From assembly GCF_022430545.2 (NCBI RefSeq), contig NZ_CP092488.2, positions 124,001-188,000 of the forward strand: a stretch of DNA of 64,000 bases. The letters are read 5' to 3'. The DNA comes from Mycobacterium paraterrae (GTDB taxonomy: Bacteria; Actinomycetota; Actinomycetes; Mycobacteriales; Mycobacteriaceae). A model generated the notes under the pieces. It searched no databases and was not told the DNA's origin. It saw nothing but the letters and a program-made list of their open reading frames with translations. This document shows positions 43,370 to 52,382 of this stretch, one piece after another. The translations under genes and the position numbers were made by a program. Numbering within the stretch: position 1 is the stretch's first letter; each line of letters starts with the position of its first letter.

Positions 43370-44485
43370 ATGATGAAGACGAATGCCGCGGTTCTGCGGG
43401 AGTTCAACGCGGAATGGAGCATCGAGGAGATCGACCTTGACGGTCCGCAGGACGGCGAGGTCCTGGTGTCGTTCGAGGCCGCCGGGCTCTGCCACTCAGA
43501 TCATCATGTCCGCACCGGCGATCTTCCCGTTCCGCTGCCCATCGTCGGTGGCCACGAAGGGGCCGGCGTCGTGCGCGAGGTCGGTTCGGGCGTACGGGAC
43601 CTCAAGGTGGGCGACCATGTAGTGGCGTCGTTTCTTCCGGCATGCGGGCGCTGCCGATGGTGTGCCAGTGGCCATCAGAATCTGTGCGACCAAGGCGCAA
43701 TGCTTCTGAGCGGCGCTCAACTCGACGGGACGTTCCGGCGCCGGTCCGGGGACCGCGACGTTGGCGCCGCATGCTTCTTGGGCACATTCGCCCAATACGG
43801 CACGGTGCCCGACAGCTCCGTCGTCAAGGTCGACGACGACCTTCCCTTATCGCGCGCGTGCCTGCTTGGCTGCGGGGTCACCACCGGGTGGGGATCAGCG
43901 GTCAACACAGCCAAGGTGCGCCCGGGCGACACTGTCGTAGTGATCGGCTGCGGCGGCATCGGCAGTGGCGCCATTCAGGGCGCGCGACTGTCCGGCGCGG
44001 AGAAAATTGTCGTCATCGATACCGCAGAAGGCAAACGAGACAAGGCCTTTGAGTTCGGAGCGACTCATTTCGTCACGTCCATGACCGAGGCCACCGCGCT
44101 GGTCGGCGACTTGACCCACGGGGTGATGGCCGACTCGGCTTTGCTGACGGTCGGGCTGGCCGAGGGCCACATGGTCGGCGAGGCGCTGGACATCATCCGC
44201 AAAGGCGGCGCCGTGGTGTTGACGGCGCTGGCATCGGTCACCGACGTGACGCCGACACTGCCGATGACGATGTTCACGCTGTTTCAAAAACGCTTGCTGG
44301 GCAGCCTGTACGGCGAGGCCAACCCGCGCGCCGATATCCCTCGACTGCTGAACCTCTACCGGGAGGGCAAGCTTTTGCTCGACGAGGCAGTGACAACGGA
44401 ATACAAACTCAACGACATCAACGAGGCGTACGACGACATGTTGGCGGGGCGCAATATTCGCGGTGTGATCATCCACGATCACTGA
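43370..44485 (+). CDS. Zinc-dependent alcohol dehydrogenase, NDMA/mycofactocin type
   Basis: 371 residues. Catalytic zinc residues are in GLCHSDHHV and GHEGAG, structural zinc cysteines in CGRCRWCASGHQNLC, and the NAD motif GCGGIGSG is near 198. GAMLLSGAQLDGTFRRR and the C-terminal NDINEAYDDMLAGRNIRGVI match the NDMA-dependent group, in which the cofactor stays bound and electrons leave through mycofactocin. It oxidises an alcohol to an aldehyde or ketone; an aldehyde dehydrogenase is encoded at 46737. ATG at 43370 with GAGG five bases upstream; a GTG at 43364 is also in frame. Confidence 0.85.
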   Translation: MMKTNAAVLREFNAEWSIEEIDLDGPQDGEVLVSFEAAGLCHSDHHVRTGDLPVPLPIVGGHEGAGVVREVGSGVRDLKVGDHVVASFLPACGRCRWCASGHQNLCDQGAMLLSGAQLDGTFRRRSGDRDVGAACFLGTFAQYGTVPDSSVVKVDDDLPLSRACLLGCGVTTGWGSAVNTAKVRPGDTVVVIGCGGIGSGAIQGARLSGAEKIVVIDTAEGKRDKAFEFGATHFVTSMTEATALVGDLTHGVMADSALLTVGLAEGHMVGEALDIIRKGGAVVLTALASVTDVTPTLPMTMFTLFQKRLLGSLYGEANPRADIPRLLNLYREGKLLLDEAVTTEYKLNDINEAYDDMLAGRNIRGVIIHDH

Positions 44486-45126
44486 GCCGACAGTCGACGA
44501 CGCAGGACATCGACTCCCGGCCCGTCCAGCTCGGGCAGCGCGGCCGTGCGCCCGCAGACACTCATCAACAACGCGGCCACCGGACCGCTGACCTCGACGC
44601 CGTCCCGCCAGGAGCGGGATACGTCGTTGGCTGACAATCGGATTCCCCGGAGGCGGCCCAGCGGCACGAAGCCGATCGGCCAGCCGGTGGTGACGAAATC
44701 CATCGCCGACGCCGCGTGCCGGGCATCTGGCTCGAAGGTCAGGCCGAGTGGAATTCTGACGTCGCCAGTATGGATCAGGACGTCGGTCAGCGGGCCCCGT
44801 GGCCCGAAGACCGGTGAGGAGATCGGTCTCGTGGCATGTTCACGGAGTTCGGACAGGATGTCGGCGATCGGTGCCTGTGCGCGACGCCGGGCAAGCACGT
44901 CGATTCCGCGACTGAGGCTGCCGCATCGAACCGCCATCCGAAGGAAACCCGGTGTCCCGTCGAGCACGGTGCTGACCACGTGGGCGGCGACCGTCTTGAC
45001 GTCCCAGCCCGTGCAGAGGCTCGGTGTGGCCAACTGAGCATCGTCGAGGTCGCTGATCAGCGCTGCGAATTGACGCCGCTGCTCGGCGGTCGCCGCGAGA
45101 ACGAACGCATCGTCGGAGTCAGCCAA
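44479..45126 (-). CDS. Maleylpyruvate isomerase-like (DinB-fold) mycothiol-dependent family protein
   Basis: 215 residues. The N-terminal RRQFAALISDLDDAQLATPSLCTGWDVKTVAAHVVSTV is the typical four-helix start with GWDVKTVAAH carrying a metal-type histidine, and HTGDVRIPLG near 135 supplies another. These are features of the TIGR03083/MDMPI_N family. Function is not clear; some members are mycothiol-dependent isomerases. TTG at 45126, inside the end of the adenylate cyclase gene, is the most plausible start; a GTG at 45174 is the alternative. Its stop overlaps the convergent alcohol dehydrogenase by seven bases. Confidence 0.7.
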   Translation of the reverse strand: MADSDDAFVLAATAEQRRQFAALISDLDDAQLATPSLCTGWDVKTVAAHVVSTVLDGTPGFLRMAVRCGSLSRGIDVLARRRAQAPIADILSELREHATRPISSPVFGPRGPLTDVLIHTGDVRIPLGLTFEPDARHAASAMDFVTTGWPIGFVPLGRLRGIRLSANDVSRSWRDGVEVSGPVAALLMSVCGRTAALPELDGPGVDVLRRRLSAQ

Positions 45127-46636
45127 AGTCGGTCTCTTCCGCCGGAGTCCAGATCTGTGTCGGGTCCGTACGACCACGCAGCACCACCTCGCTGTTCGAA
45201 CCCCAGTGGCGACACTCGGCAGCGTTCGCGCGCTCTACCACCGCCGCCGAGCAGGCGATGCGTTGGTCGAGGGTCTTGGCGAAGTCGGCCAACCGTGCCG
45301 CCTCGTTGACAGCGTCGCCGACAACGGTGTACTCGTAACGCTTTTCGGCGCCGATGTTGCCCGCGAATACGGGTCCCGCCGACACACCGATGCCGAAGTC
45401 GACCTGCGGGAGCCGATGCAGTTCGTGACGAATGCGGCGAGCCGTGGCCAAAGCGTGAGACGCCGGATTGTCCAGTGTCAGCGGCGCTCCGAAGACTGCC
45501 AGCGCCGCGTCGCCCTGGAACTTGTTGATCAGCCCGCGGTGGTCGTCGACAGCGCCGACGACGATGCGAAAGAAGTCGTTGAGGACTTGCGCCACTTCCT
45601 GGGGTGGCCGGTTCGCCGCCAGCGTCGTCGAACCGAGCAAATCGATGAACAGGATTGCCGCCTCTCGGACATCGCCGGACAACGACGTGCCCGCTTCGAT
45701 CGCGCGACGGGCCACGTCGGCTCCGACATGACGACCGAACAGGTCGCGCAGCCGGTCGCGTTCGCCGATTTTCGCTACCATCCGATTGAATCCGCTTTGC
45801 AGACGGCCGATTTCAGACTTCTCGTAGACGCCGACGAAGGTGTCGATGTCGCCGCGCTCGACGTGCGCCATGGCGTCGACGACCTCACGCACCGGATCCG
45901 AGATCGACCGGGACGTCATGATCATCACCGGCAGACCGATCAGAATCGCGACCAGCGTCACGACCAGGATCGGCATTTCGACCGATCCGGTTTTCTGAAT
46001 AATCCAGCCGTTCGAACGAGTCAGCACCAGACCCGCGATCGCCAGACATGGCAGTCCGCTTCCCAACAACCACATGCCCACCAATCGGGTCAACACACTC
46101 GGCGCGACTACCAGTCCCTCGGTCCCCTGCGTCGCGGCGACCATGATAGGGCGAAGCGATCGCTGAGTGAGCAACAAACTGAGACTTGCCGCGGCACTCC
46201 CCCCGAATACCACCGCCAACAACGTGGGAAGCCAAAGTTCGCTAAAGCCAGCAGGATTCAGAATGAGAAAGCTCAGTCCGCTGGTCGCCCAGACCGCCGT
46301 TAGCAGAATCGACTGCCGAGTGAGCAGTCGCGTCGCCGCCCGTCGCTGATCGGCACTCGGCTGCCGGCCACCGACAAACCAGCGCAGGACGGGAACAAGA
46401 TTCGCCACACCACCACCGGCCACGGCTGCGGCCCCCAACACAACGATGATCGCCGCGGTGATCAGGCTGGTCGGCGAGAAGTACGCCTGCGCGATCCCGG
46501 AGTATTGACCGTGCAAAGGAATGACGATCGCCGCGGCGTCCGCAGAGCCGATCAAGTGGCCGCATGCCAGTCCGGCCGCGTAGCGGATCGCCATCTTGCG
46601 GCCGGTCGCGCGCTGCGCCTGCCCGGCATCGATCAC
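45119..46636 (-). CDS. Membrane-bound class III adenylate/guanylate cyclase
   Basis: 505 residues. Six predicted membrane segments fill residues about 25-250, a HAMP linker follows (SISDPVREVVDAMAHVERGD, FNRMVAKIGERDRL) and the cyclase domain runs from about 325 to 490. Catalytic residues are visible: Asp in FIDLLGST, Lys and Asp in NKFQGDAALAVFG, and VVGDAVNEAARL with the Asn/Arg pair. The layout is that of M. tuberculosis Rv1318c-Rv1320c/Rv3645, and cAMP is the expected product. It links the region to signalling but no direct tie to the catabolic genes is visible. Overlaps the following gene by eight bases. Confidence 0.87.
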   Translation of the reverse strand: MIDAGQAQRATGRKMAIRYAAGLACGHLIGSADAAAIVIPLHGQYSGIAQAYFSPTSLITAAIIVVLGAAAVAGGGVANLVPVLRWFVGGRQPSADQRRAATRLLTRQSILLTAVWATSGLSFLILNPAGFSELWLPTLLAVVFGGSAAASLSLLLTQRSLRPIMVAATQGTEGLVVAPSVLTRLVGMWLLGSGLPCLAIAGLVLTRSNGWIIQKTGSVEMPILVVTLVAILIGLPVMIMTSRSISDPVREVVDAMAHVERGDIDTFVGVYEKSEIGRLQSGFNRMVAKIGERDRLRDLFGRHVGADVARRAIEAGTSLSGDVREAAILFIDLLGSTTLAANRPPQEVAQVLNDFFRIVVGAVDDHRGLINKFQGDAALAVFGAPLTLDNPASHALATARRIRHELHRLPQVDFGIGVSAGPVFAGNIGAEKRYEYTVVGDAVNEAARLADFAKTLDQRIACSAAVVERANAAECRHWGSNSEVVLRGRTDPTQIWTPAEETDFG

Positions 46637-46736
46637 GGGCCTAGGCTAGCCCGCCGACGATGCGCACCGGTACGGCACGCTGAGGAGAAAGGCAAAGCCG
46701 TTCAACCCGCCGACCGGCCAATTACCCGCCGGTAAG

Positions 46737-48221
46737 TCAGCCGACGGGGTATCCCACCGACTTCACCTCGGTGTACTGGTCGAACCCGGCGATGCCGTTT
46801 TGGCGACCGACACCGCTGTCCTTGTAGCCGCCGAACGGGACATCGGCACCGTAGGGCGCGCCACCGTTGACACCGATGAACCCGGCCTTGATTCGCCGGG
46901 CGACCGCCAGGGAGTGTTCCAGCGACCCCGACATCACGTTGCCCGCCAGACCGTAGGGGCTGTCGTTGGCGATCCGGATCGCGTCTTCCTCGTCGTCGAA
47001 GGGAATGACCGATAGCACCGGGCCGAAGATCTCTTCCTGCGCGATTGTCATTTTGTTGTCGACATCGGTGAAAAGCGTTGGGCGGATGAAGTATCCCTTG
47101 TCGAAACCGGTTTCGGCGCCGGGTCCACCGACCAGCGCGGTGGCGCCTTCCTCGACGCCCTTCTTGATGTAACCCGTGACGCGCTCGAACTGGCGCTGCG
47201 AGATCACCGGTCCACACAGCGTTCCGGGGTCCTGCGGGTCGCCACAGGTGACGTTCTCGTAGATGCTCTTGAGGATCGCGACACCCTCTTCGTAGCGCGA
47301 CCGCGGCAGCAGCATCCGGGTCGGGTTGGCGCAGCCCTGACCGGCATGCATGCAGGGGGCGATGCCGATCGCACAGGCGAGTCCGAAGTCGGCGTCCTCC
47401 AAGACAATGGTTGCCGACTTTCCGCCCAATTCGAGGAACAGCCGCTTCATGGTGGCCGCTCCCTTTTCCATGATCCGCTTGCCGACCACAGTCGACCCGG
47501 TGAACGAGATCAGGTCGACTTTGGGTGAGAGCGTGAGTTCCTCTCCGACGAAGTGATCCGACGCCGTGACAACATTGACGACGCCGGCCGGGATGTCGGT
47601 CTTCTCGGCGATCAACCGGCCCAACCGAGTCGCGTTGAACGGAGTGTTGGGCGCCGGCTTGAGCACGACCGTATTGCCGGTGCCAAGCGCCTGACCGAGC
47701 TTGTTGAGGGTGACCTCGAACGGAAAGTTCCACGGCACGATCGCCCCGACCACGCCGACCGGCTCGCGCCACTGCTTGATCGACGTGTTGGCGCCAGTCA
47801 AGCTGATCACTCGGTCGCCAAGGTCGGTCTCCCACGCGTATTCGTCGATCAGCCGAGCCGGGTACTTCAGTCCGTCCTGCAACGGCGCGTCGAGTTGCGG
47901 CCCGAAGGTGATGGCCCTGGGTGAGCCAACTTCGAGGATGAGCTCCTCACGCAGTTCGTCGATCTCGGACTCGATCGCTTCGTGCAATTGCAGTAGGCAG
48001 CGCTTGCGGAGTTCTTTATTGGTCGACCAGTCGGTCTCGTCGAAGGCACGGCGGGCGGCGTCGATGGCGCGGTGCATGTCCTCTTTCGACGCGTCGGCCA
48101 CCTCGCCGAGCGGCTCTTCGGTGGCCGGGTTGATGTTGGTGAAGGTTCCCGCCCGGCCGTCCACCAACTTGCCGTCGATCATCATCTTCGGCTCGAAGCG
48201 GACCTTTACAGTCTCAGTCAT
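46737..48221 (-). CDS. NAD(P)-dependent aldehyde dehydrogenase
   Basis: 494 residues, full length. The catalytic glutamate is in LFLELGGKSATI near 268, the nucleophile cysteine in GQGCANPTRM near 301, the cofactor segment FTGSTVVGKRI near 243 and the C-terminal PYGADVPFGGYKDSGVGRQNG. It oxidises an aldehyde to the acid and so could act after the alcohol dehydrogenase at 43370. The start has only a weak ribosome site. The gap 46637-46736 to the cyclase gene holds nothing I can name. Confidence 0.88.
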   Translation of the reverse strand: MTETVKVRFEPKMMIDGKLVDGRAGTFTNINPATEEPLGEVADASKEDMHRAIDAARRAFDETDWSTNKELRKRCLLQLHEAIESEIDELREELILEVGSPRAITFGPQLDAPLQDGLKYPARLIDEYAWETDLGDRVISLTGANTSIKQWREPVGVVGAIVPWNFPFEVTLNKLGQALGTGNTVVLKPAPNTPFNATRLGRLIAEKTDIPAGVVNVVTASDHFVGEELTLSPKVDLISFTGSTVVGKRIMEKGAATMKRLFLELGGKSATIVLEDADFGLACAIGIAPCMHAGQGCANPTRMLLPRSRYEEGVAILKSIYENVTCGDPQDPGTLCGPVISQRQFERVTGYIKKGVEEGATALVGGPGAETGFDKGYFIRPTLFTDVDNKMTIAQEEIFGPVLSVIPFDDEEDAIRIANDSPYGLAGNVMSGSLEHSLAVARRIKAGFIGVNGGAPYGADVPFGGYKDSGVGRQNGIAGFDQYTEVKSVGYPVG

Positions 48222-48347
48222 ATCTGTCGCACTTTCGTCGATGGAACGCTGGGCGGGGCACTGGATCGCAGAATACTATGGGAAGCCTTACCGGAAGCTA
48301 GCCGGTTGGCAACCCTCGAACCGCTGCCGAGCCTCTTCGGGTTGTTG

Positions 48348-48365
48348 ACCAAATATCTGTTCCAC
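48348..48365. promoter_or_regulatory. Shared promoter motif, copy 1
   Basis: ACCAAATATCTGTTCCAC lies 51 bases before the ACAD start at 48416. The first nine bases and the GTTC after two variable bases recur upstream of the double-TetR gene at 50721. It is probably a binding site for that regulator. Confidence 0.4.
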
Positions 48366-48415
48366 CGTAGAGTTCGCCATTGCCCGTCGTCAATCGCCAG
48401 AGGCCAGCAGGAAAA

Positions 48416-49573
48416 GTGGATTTCTCATACCCACCAGAGGTGGAACAGGTCCGCAAGGAACTCCGCGCGTGGCTGGCCGAGAACCTGACCGACGAGGTCA
48501 TCGCCGCCAACCGCGGCCGGGGTAAAGACGAAGCCGCGTTCCAGACGCTCCGAGCATGGAACGCGACCATGGCCGACGCGGGCTGGGCCGCGGTCTCTTG
48601 GCCGCAGGAGTACGGCGGTCGCGGGGCGGGGGTGCTCGAACAGCTGGTCTGCGCGGAGGAGACCACCCGCGCCAGGGTCCCGGTCCACCTAAACGTGATC
48701 GGGATGAACAACATCGCGCCGGCGATCATGCAGTACGGGACCGAAGTACAGAAGCGCACGCTGCTGCCGCGGATGATGCGCGCCGACGACATTTGGTGCC
48801 AAGGGATGTCGGAACCGGAAGCCGGCTCCGACCTCGCCTCGCTTCGCACTCGCGCCGTCCGCGACGGTGACCATTTCGTCGTCAACGGTCAGAAGATTTG
48901 GACTTCGCTGGGTCACAGGGCCCAGTGGTGTCAGCTGTACGTGCGCACCGACCCGGAGGCGCCGAAGCACAAGGGCATCTCGTGTCTGATCCTCGACATG
49001 TCGTTGCCTGGCATCGAGGTTAGGCCGCTTGTCACGATGAGCGGCGAGGCAGACTTCGCGGAGGTGTTTTTCAACGACGTCCGGGTTCCCACGAACGCTT
49101 TGCTCGGCCCCGAGAACGGCGGCTGGGCAATCGCCACCACCACGCTGAGTCACGAACGAGCGGGAGCCGCAAGGCTTTACACCGAGATGCAAAATCGGCT
49201 GCAAGAGTTGGTCACCGATCTGGCCGACGTCAAGATCGACAATCGGCCGGTCCTCGAGGACCCGGCGACGCTTAGGCGTCTCGGCGAAATCGCGGTACGG
49301 ATCAAGTATCTCGAGGTGCTGTGCCAGCGGTCGATCTCGGCGATCCTGCACGGTGGCGATGCGTATGGCACGGCAAGCATTGCCAAGACGATCTGGGGAG
49401 AGGTAGGCCAAGACATCGCGGCACTCGCCTTCGACCTGATCGGGATGGACCCCGCCGGACGCCGCTGGGCCGACTATCGCTTGACCTCGCGTTCGCTGAC
49501 CATCGCCGGCGGCACGACGCAGATCAACAAGAACATCACCGCCCAACGAATTTTGGGCTTGCCTCGCTCATGA
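48416..49573 (+). CDS. Acyl-CoA dehydrogenase, pair member 1
   Basis: 385 residues. QGMSEPEAGSDLASLRTRA near 130 and GQKIWTSLGHRAQWCQLYVRT near 157 are ACAD signatures; the C-terminus TIAGGTTQINKNITAQRILG has glycine where many ACADs have the catalytic glutamate, as in subunits of alpha2beta2 enzymes. GTG at 48416 (AGGA four bases upstream) gives the N-terminus VDFSYPPEVEQVRKE; a TTG at 48380 is the alternative. Its stop overlaps the next ACAD start by four bases. The pair beside a double-domain TetR gene recalls fadE17/fadE18 of M. tuberculosis near mce3R-controlled genes. Confidence 0.85.
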   Translation: MDFSYPPEVEQVRKELRAWLAENLTDEVIAANRGRGKDEAAFQTLRAWNATMADAGWAAVSWPQEYGGRGAGVLEQLVCAEETTRARVPVHLNVIGMNNIAPAIMQYGTEVQKRTLLPRMMRADDIWCQGMSEPEAGSDLASLRTRAVRDGDHFVVNGQKIWTSLGHRAQWCQLYVRTDPEAPKHKGISCLILDMSLPGIEVRPLVTMSGEADFAEVFFNDVRVPTNALLGPENGGWAIATTTLSHERAGAARLYTEMQNRLQELVTDLADVKIDNRPVLEDPATLRRLGEIAVRIKYLEVLCQRSISAILHGGDAYGTASIAKTIWGEVGQDIAALAFDLIGMDPAGRRWADYRLTSRSLTIAGGTTQINKNITAQRILGLPRS

Positions 49574-50658
49574 ATCTCGAACTGTCCGAAGAACTGATCG
49601 CGCTGCGAGATACTGTGCGGGCTTTTGTCAGCGAAAGAGCTTCCGTATCAACGTTTGTCCGCCCGATGCTGGACGACGACACCGGCACCACCGACGTGGT
49701 GTGGCGTGGCCTCGCCGATCTCGGCGTCACCGGACTGCTGGTACCGCTGGAACACGATGGCGCCGGGATGACGATGGTCGAGGCCGGTGTCGTAGCCGAA
49801 GAACTCGGCGCCGGACTGTATCCAGGGCCCTGGCTGTCCAGCGCCGTCGCCGCGGCCCGCGCCCTGACCCGCTTCGAGGTGCCGCTCGACGTGGCGGCAC
49901 CACTGCTCACCGGGATCGCCGACGGCTCGACCATTGCCACCGTCGGCCCGCTGCACGGACCTCGCCCGGCCGTCGTCAACGACGGGCTGCGCGGCGCGAT
50001 CAAAGGCGTGTGGGATGTTGCCTCGGCCGACGTATTGCTGGTCGTGGCCGACGATCGCAATGGCACAGGACTTTTCGCGATCCAACCCACGGCGGATGGA
50101 ATCACCAGCACACTGCAGGCGGGGATCGACCAAACGCGCAAGCGATTTGACGTCACTCTCGACGATGTCACGGCACAACGGCTGGGCAGCGTGAGCCACG
50201 AGAACCTTGAGGCTCTGGTCGACGACGTGACGATCGCGTGGGCCGCCGACGCGCTCGGTGCGGCTAGGGCACTACTGAATCTCGTCATCGAATACGCCAA
50301 AGTGCGAAGGCAATTCAGCCAGCCGATCGGCGCCTTCCAGGCGGTCCAGCACCTGTGCGTCGGCATGTACGAAACGGTCGAACTGGCCCGCAGCGGTGTC
50401 ATCCACGCGCTGTGGGCCGCCGACACCGGTGACCGGCCCGAGCGACATGCGGCCGCCATGCGCACCAAGGCGTTCGCGGGCCGACTGGCCGCCGTCGGCG
50501 ACACGGCCATTCAGCTGTTCGGCGGCATCGGGTACACCTGGGAGCACGATGCGCACCTCTATCTCAAGCGCCTGCTGAGCTGGAACGCGTTTCTGGACGG
50601 GTCCGACCGCTACCTGGTGCAGCTGGGTGCGGAGTTCGCTGCCGCCGTTCTGGGTTGA
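49570..50658 (+). CDS. Acyl-CoA dehydrogenase, pair member 2
   Basis: 362 residues. The N-terminal helical domain (LSEELIALRDTVRAFVSERA, DLGVTGLLVPLEHDGAG) and C-terminal domain (YAKVRRQFSQPIGAFQAVQHLCVGM, AIQLFGGIGYTWEHDAHLYLKR) are complete, but the middle domain is short and lacks the SEP/GSD motif. This is typical of the partner subunit of heteromeric ACADs. ATG overlaps the preceding stop (ATGA), so equal synthesis of both subunits is likely. Confidence 0.84.
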   Translation: MNLELSEELIALRDTVRAFVSERASVSTFVRPMLDDDTGTTDVVWRGLADLGVTGLLVPLEHDGAGMTMVEAGVVAEELGAGLYPGPWLSSAVAAARALTRFEVPLDVAAPLLTGIADGSTIATVGPLHGPRPAVVNDGLRGAIKGVWDVASADVLLVVADDRNGTGLFAIQPTADGITSTLQAGIDQTRKRFDVTLDDVTAQRLGSVSHENLEALVDDVTIAWAADALGAARALLNLVIEYAKVRRQFSQPIGAFQAVQHLCVGMYETVELARSGVIHALWAADTGDRPERHAAAMRTKAFAGRLAAVGDTAIQLFGGIGYTWEHDAHLYLKRLLSWNAFLDGSDRYLVQLGAEFAAAVLG

Positions 50659-50720
50659 CCACCGACCCGACCTGGGCCTGCGAATACCATTCACCCTGCA
50701 TAACCGCCTGGTAGCGTGAA

Positions 50721-50738
50721 ACCAAATATTCGTTCAGC
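50721..50738. promoter_or_regulatory. Shared promoter motif, copy 2
   Basis: ACCAAATATTCGTTCAGC lies 37 bases before the start of the double-TetR gene. It repeats the motif at 48348 upstream of the ACAD pair, in the same orientation, which suggests that the regulator controls both itself and the pair. Confidence 0.4.
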
Positions 50739-50774
50739 AGTCATGCGGGTACCGGTTGGGGCTGTGGAGGTGTT

Positions 50775-52205
50775 GTGGGGCTTCAGCAAGCAGCCGAGGC
50801 TGCGAAGACACCACCCCCCGCACGCCTAGACTTGGCCGATGCCGATTCGCCTGTCCCGTCCGACAACGCCCGGCGGTCGCGCGTGACGCCACGGGCACGG
50901 GGCAACGCCCGGCAGACCACCGAGAAAGCAGAGCGCGGAAGCGCATACGACGACGGCACTCGTCGTACCGAAATCCTGCACACCGCTGCATCGTTGATTG
51001 CCTCGTCAGGCCTGCGCACGTCGCTGCAGGAGATCGCCGAGGCGGCCGGCATCCTGCCGGGGAGCCTTTACCACCACTTCGAATCGAAGGAAGCGATCCT
51101 CGTCGAACTCGTCCGGCGGTATTACGCCGACTTGGACCGCATCGGGGAAATCGCCCACGAGCGACTGGACCAAGCCGACCCCCGTTCGGTGGCGGACAAA
51201 ATTGTCGAACTGGGATCGGCAATAGCACGCTGCGCCGTGCAACACCGGGCGGCACTGCAGATGTCGTTCTATGAAGCGCCGAGCGCGAATCCCGAACTCG
51301 TCGAACTGCTACAGAATCCACCCACCGCCGTCCAGCAAGCAATGCTGCAGACACTGCGTGCGGGCAGGTGGAGCGGCTTCATCCGATCCGAAATCGACCT
51401 ACCGACGCTTGCCGACCGCATTTGCCAGACCATGATGCACGTCGGACTGGACATCATCAGGCACACCGGCCCGGCCGATCAAACCGCGGTGGTGATGTGC
51501 CGAATCATGCTGCACGGCTTGGCCAGTCGCAATTACAGTAATCGAGAATTGAACGACTCGAGCGCCTTTGCCGCCGCCGAGGCCGCCATCAAGACGTGGG
51601 CCGACGAGGGCGAGTCGGACAGCAACGATAAGGCTGCGCATGTGCGTTCGGTGGCGCGTGCCGAATTCGGGAAAAAGGGCTACGAAGTCACCACGATCCG
51701 CGACATCGCTGCCGCGGCAGGCTTGGGCACCGGCACGGTATACCGGTTGATCGGGTCCAAGGACGAACTCCTCGCCTCGATCATGGAGTCCTTCGGCAAG
51801 AAGGCCGGGGGCGGCTTCGCCAGCGTCCTGCGCACGGATGCCACGCCGGTGGAGAAGCTGGATGCGTTGAGCTGGGTCAATATCAATGCGCTGGACCAGT
51901 TTCCCGATGAGTGGAAGATCCAGCTGGCGTGGATGCGACAGTCGCCGCCAAACACCCCTAACCCTGGACTGGCGTTCACCATGCGGCTGCGACAACTGCG
52001 GGCCCTGCTGTCCGAAGGCATCGAGTCGGGTGACATCCGTATCGAGGACCCGCCGTCGCTGTCGATGCTGGCGCGCTACGTGATGGACGCCCTGTGGATG
52101 CCGGAGAACATCGTGCGGACCCAGGGCAAAGACGCGGCACTGGTCAACGCGCGTGACACTCTCGTCCGCGGTGCCGCGGAACGTGACACTTCCACCCAAA
52201 TCTGA
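50775..52205 (+). CDS. Double-domain TetR regulator (Mce3R-like architecture)
   Basis: 476 residues containing two complete TetR repeats. The first DNA-binding domain is near residues 60-115 (TRRTEILHTAASLIASSG, TSLQEIAEAAGILPGSLYHHFESKEAILVEL), the second near 290-345 (HVRSVARAEFGKKGYEVTTIRDIAAAAGLGTGTVYRLIGSKDELL), each followed by a helical ligand domain. An unstructured 55-residue leader precedes the first. M. tuberculosis Mce3R has the same two-in-one design and controls lipid catabolic genes, so this is likely a functional analogue. GTG start with GGAGG four bases upstream; length is longer than usual because of the leader. Confidence 0.86.
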   Translation: MGLQQAAEAAKTPPPARLDLADADSPVPSDNARRSRVTPRARGNARQTTEKAERGSAYDDGTRRTEILHTAASLIASSGLRTSLQEIAEAAGILPGSLYHHFESKEAILVELVRRYYADLDRIGEIAHERLDQADPRSVADKIVELGSAIARCAVQHRAALQMSFYEAPSANPELVELLQNPPTAVQQAMLQTLRAGRWSGFIRSEIDLPTLADRICQTMMHVGLDIIRHTGPADQTAVVMCRIMLHGLASRNYSNRELNDSSAFAAAEAAIKTWADEGESDSNDKAAHVRSVARAEFGKKGYEVTTIRDIAAAAGLGTGTVYRLIGSKDELLASIMESFGKKAGGGFASVLRTDATPVEKLDALSWVNINALDQFPDEWKIQLAWMRQSPPNTPNPGLAFTMRLRQLRALLSEGIESGDIRIEDPPSLSMLARYVMDALWMPENIVRTQGKDAALVNARDTLVRGAAERDTSTQI

Positions 52206-52382
52206 CAACCAAAATTTCCGATACTCACCGGTAGACGCGATCACCCCCGCATACTTGCGGAGTGCGTCGGGTCGGAATCTGTGCCATCGACTTCACCGTC
52301 GCATCCGAGGCTCACCGCCTGTTGACATCCAGACTTCGTCGGCCGATCGGGCTCGCGGCCGGCGCCCTGCGAAAGGAATGAG

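Noticed and set aside
51535..51556. TTACAGTAA inside the double-TetR coding region
   Set aside because: It matches an operator half-site but lies within a conserved coding stretch and has no partner half at the right distance.
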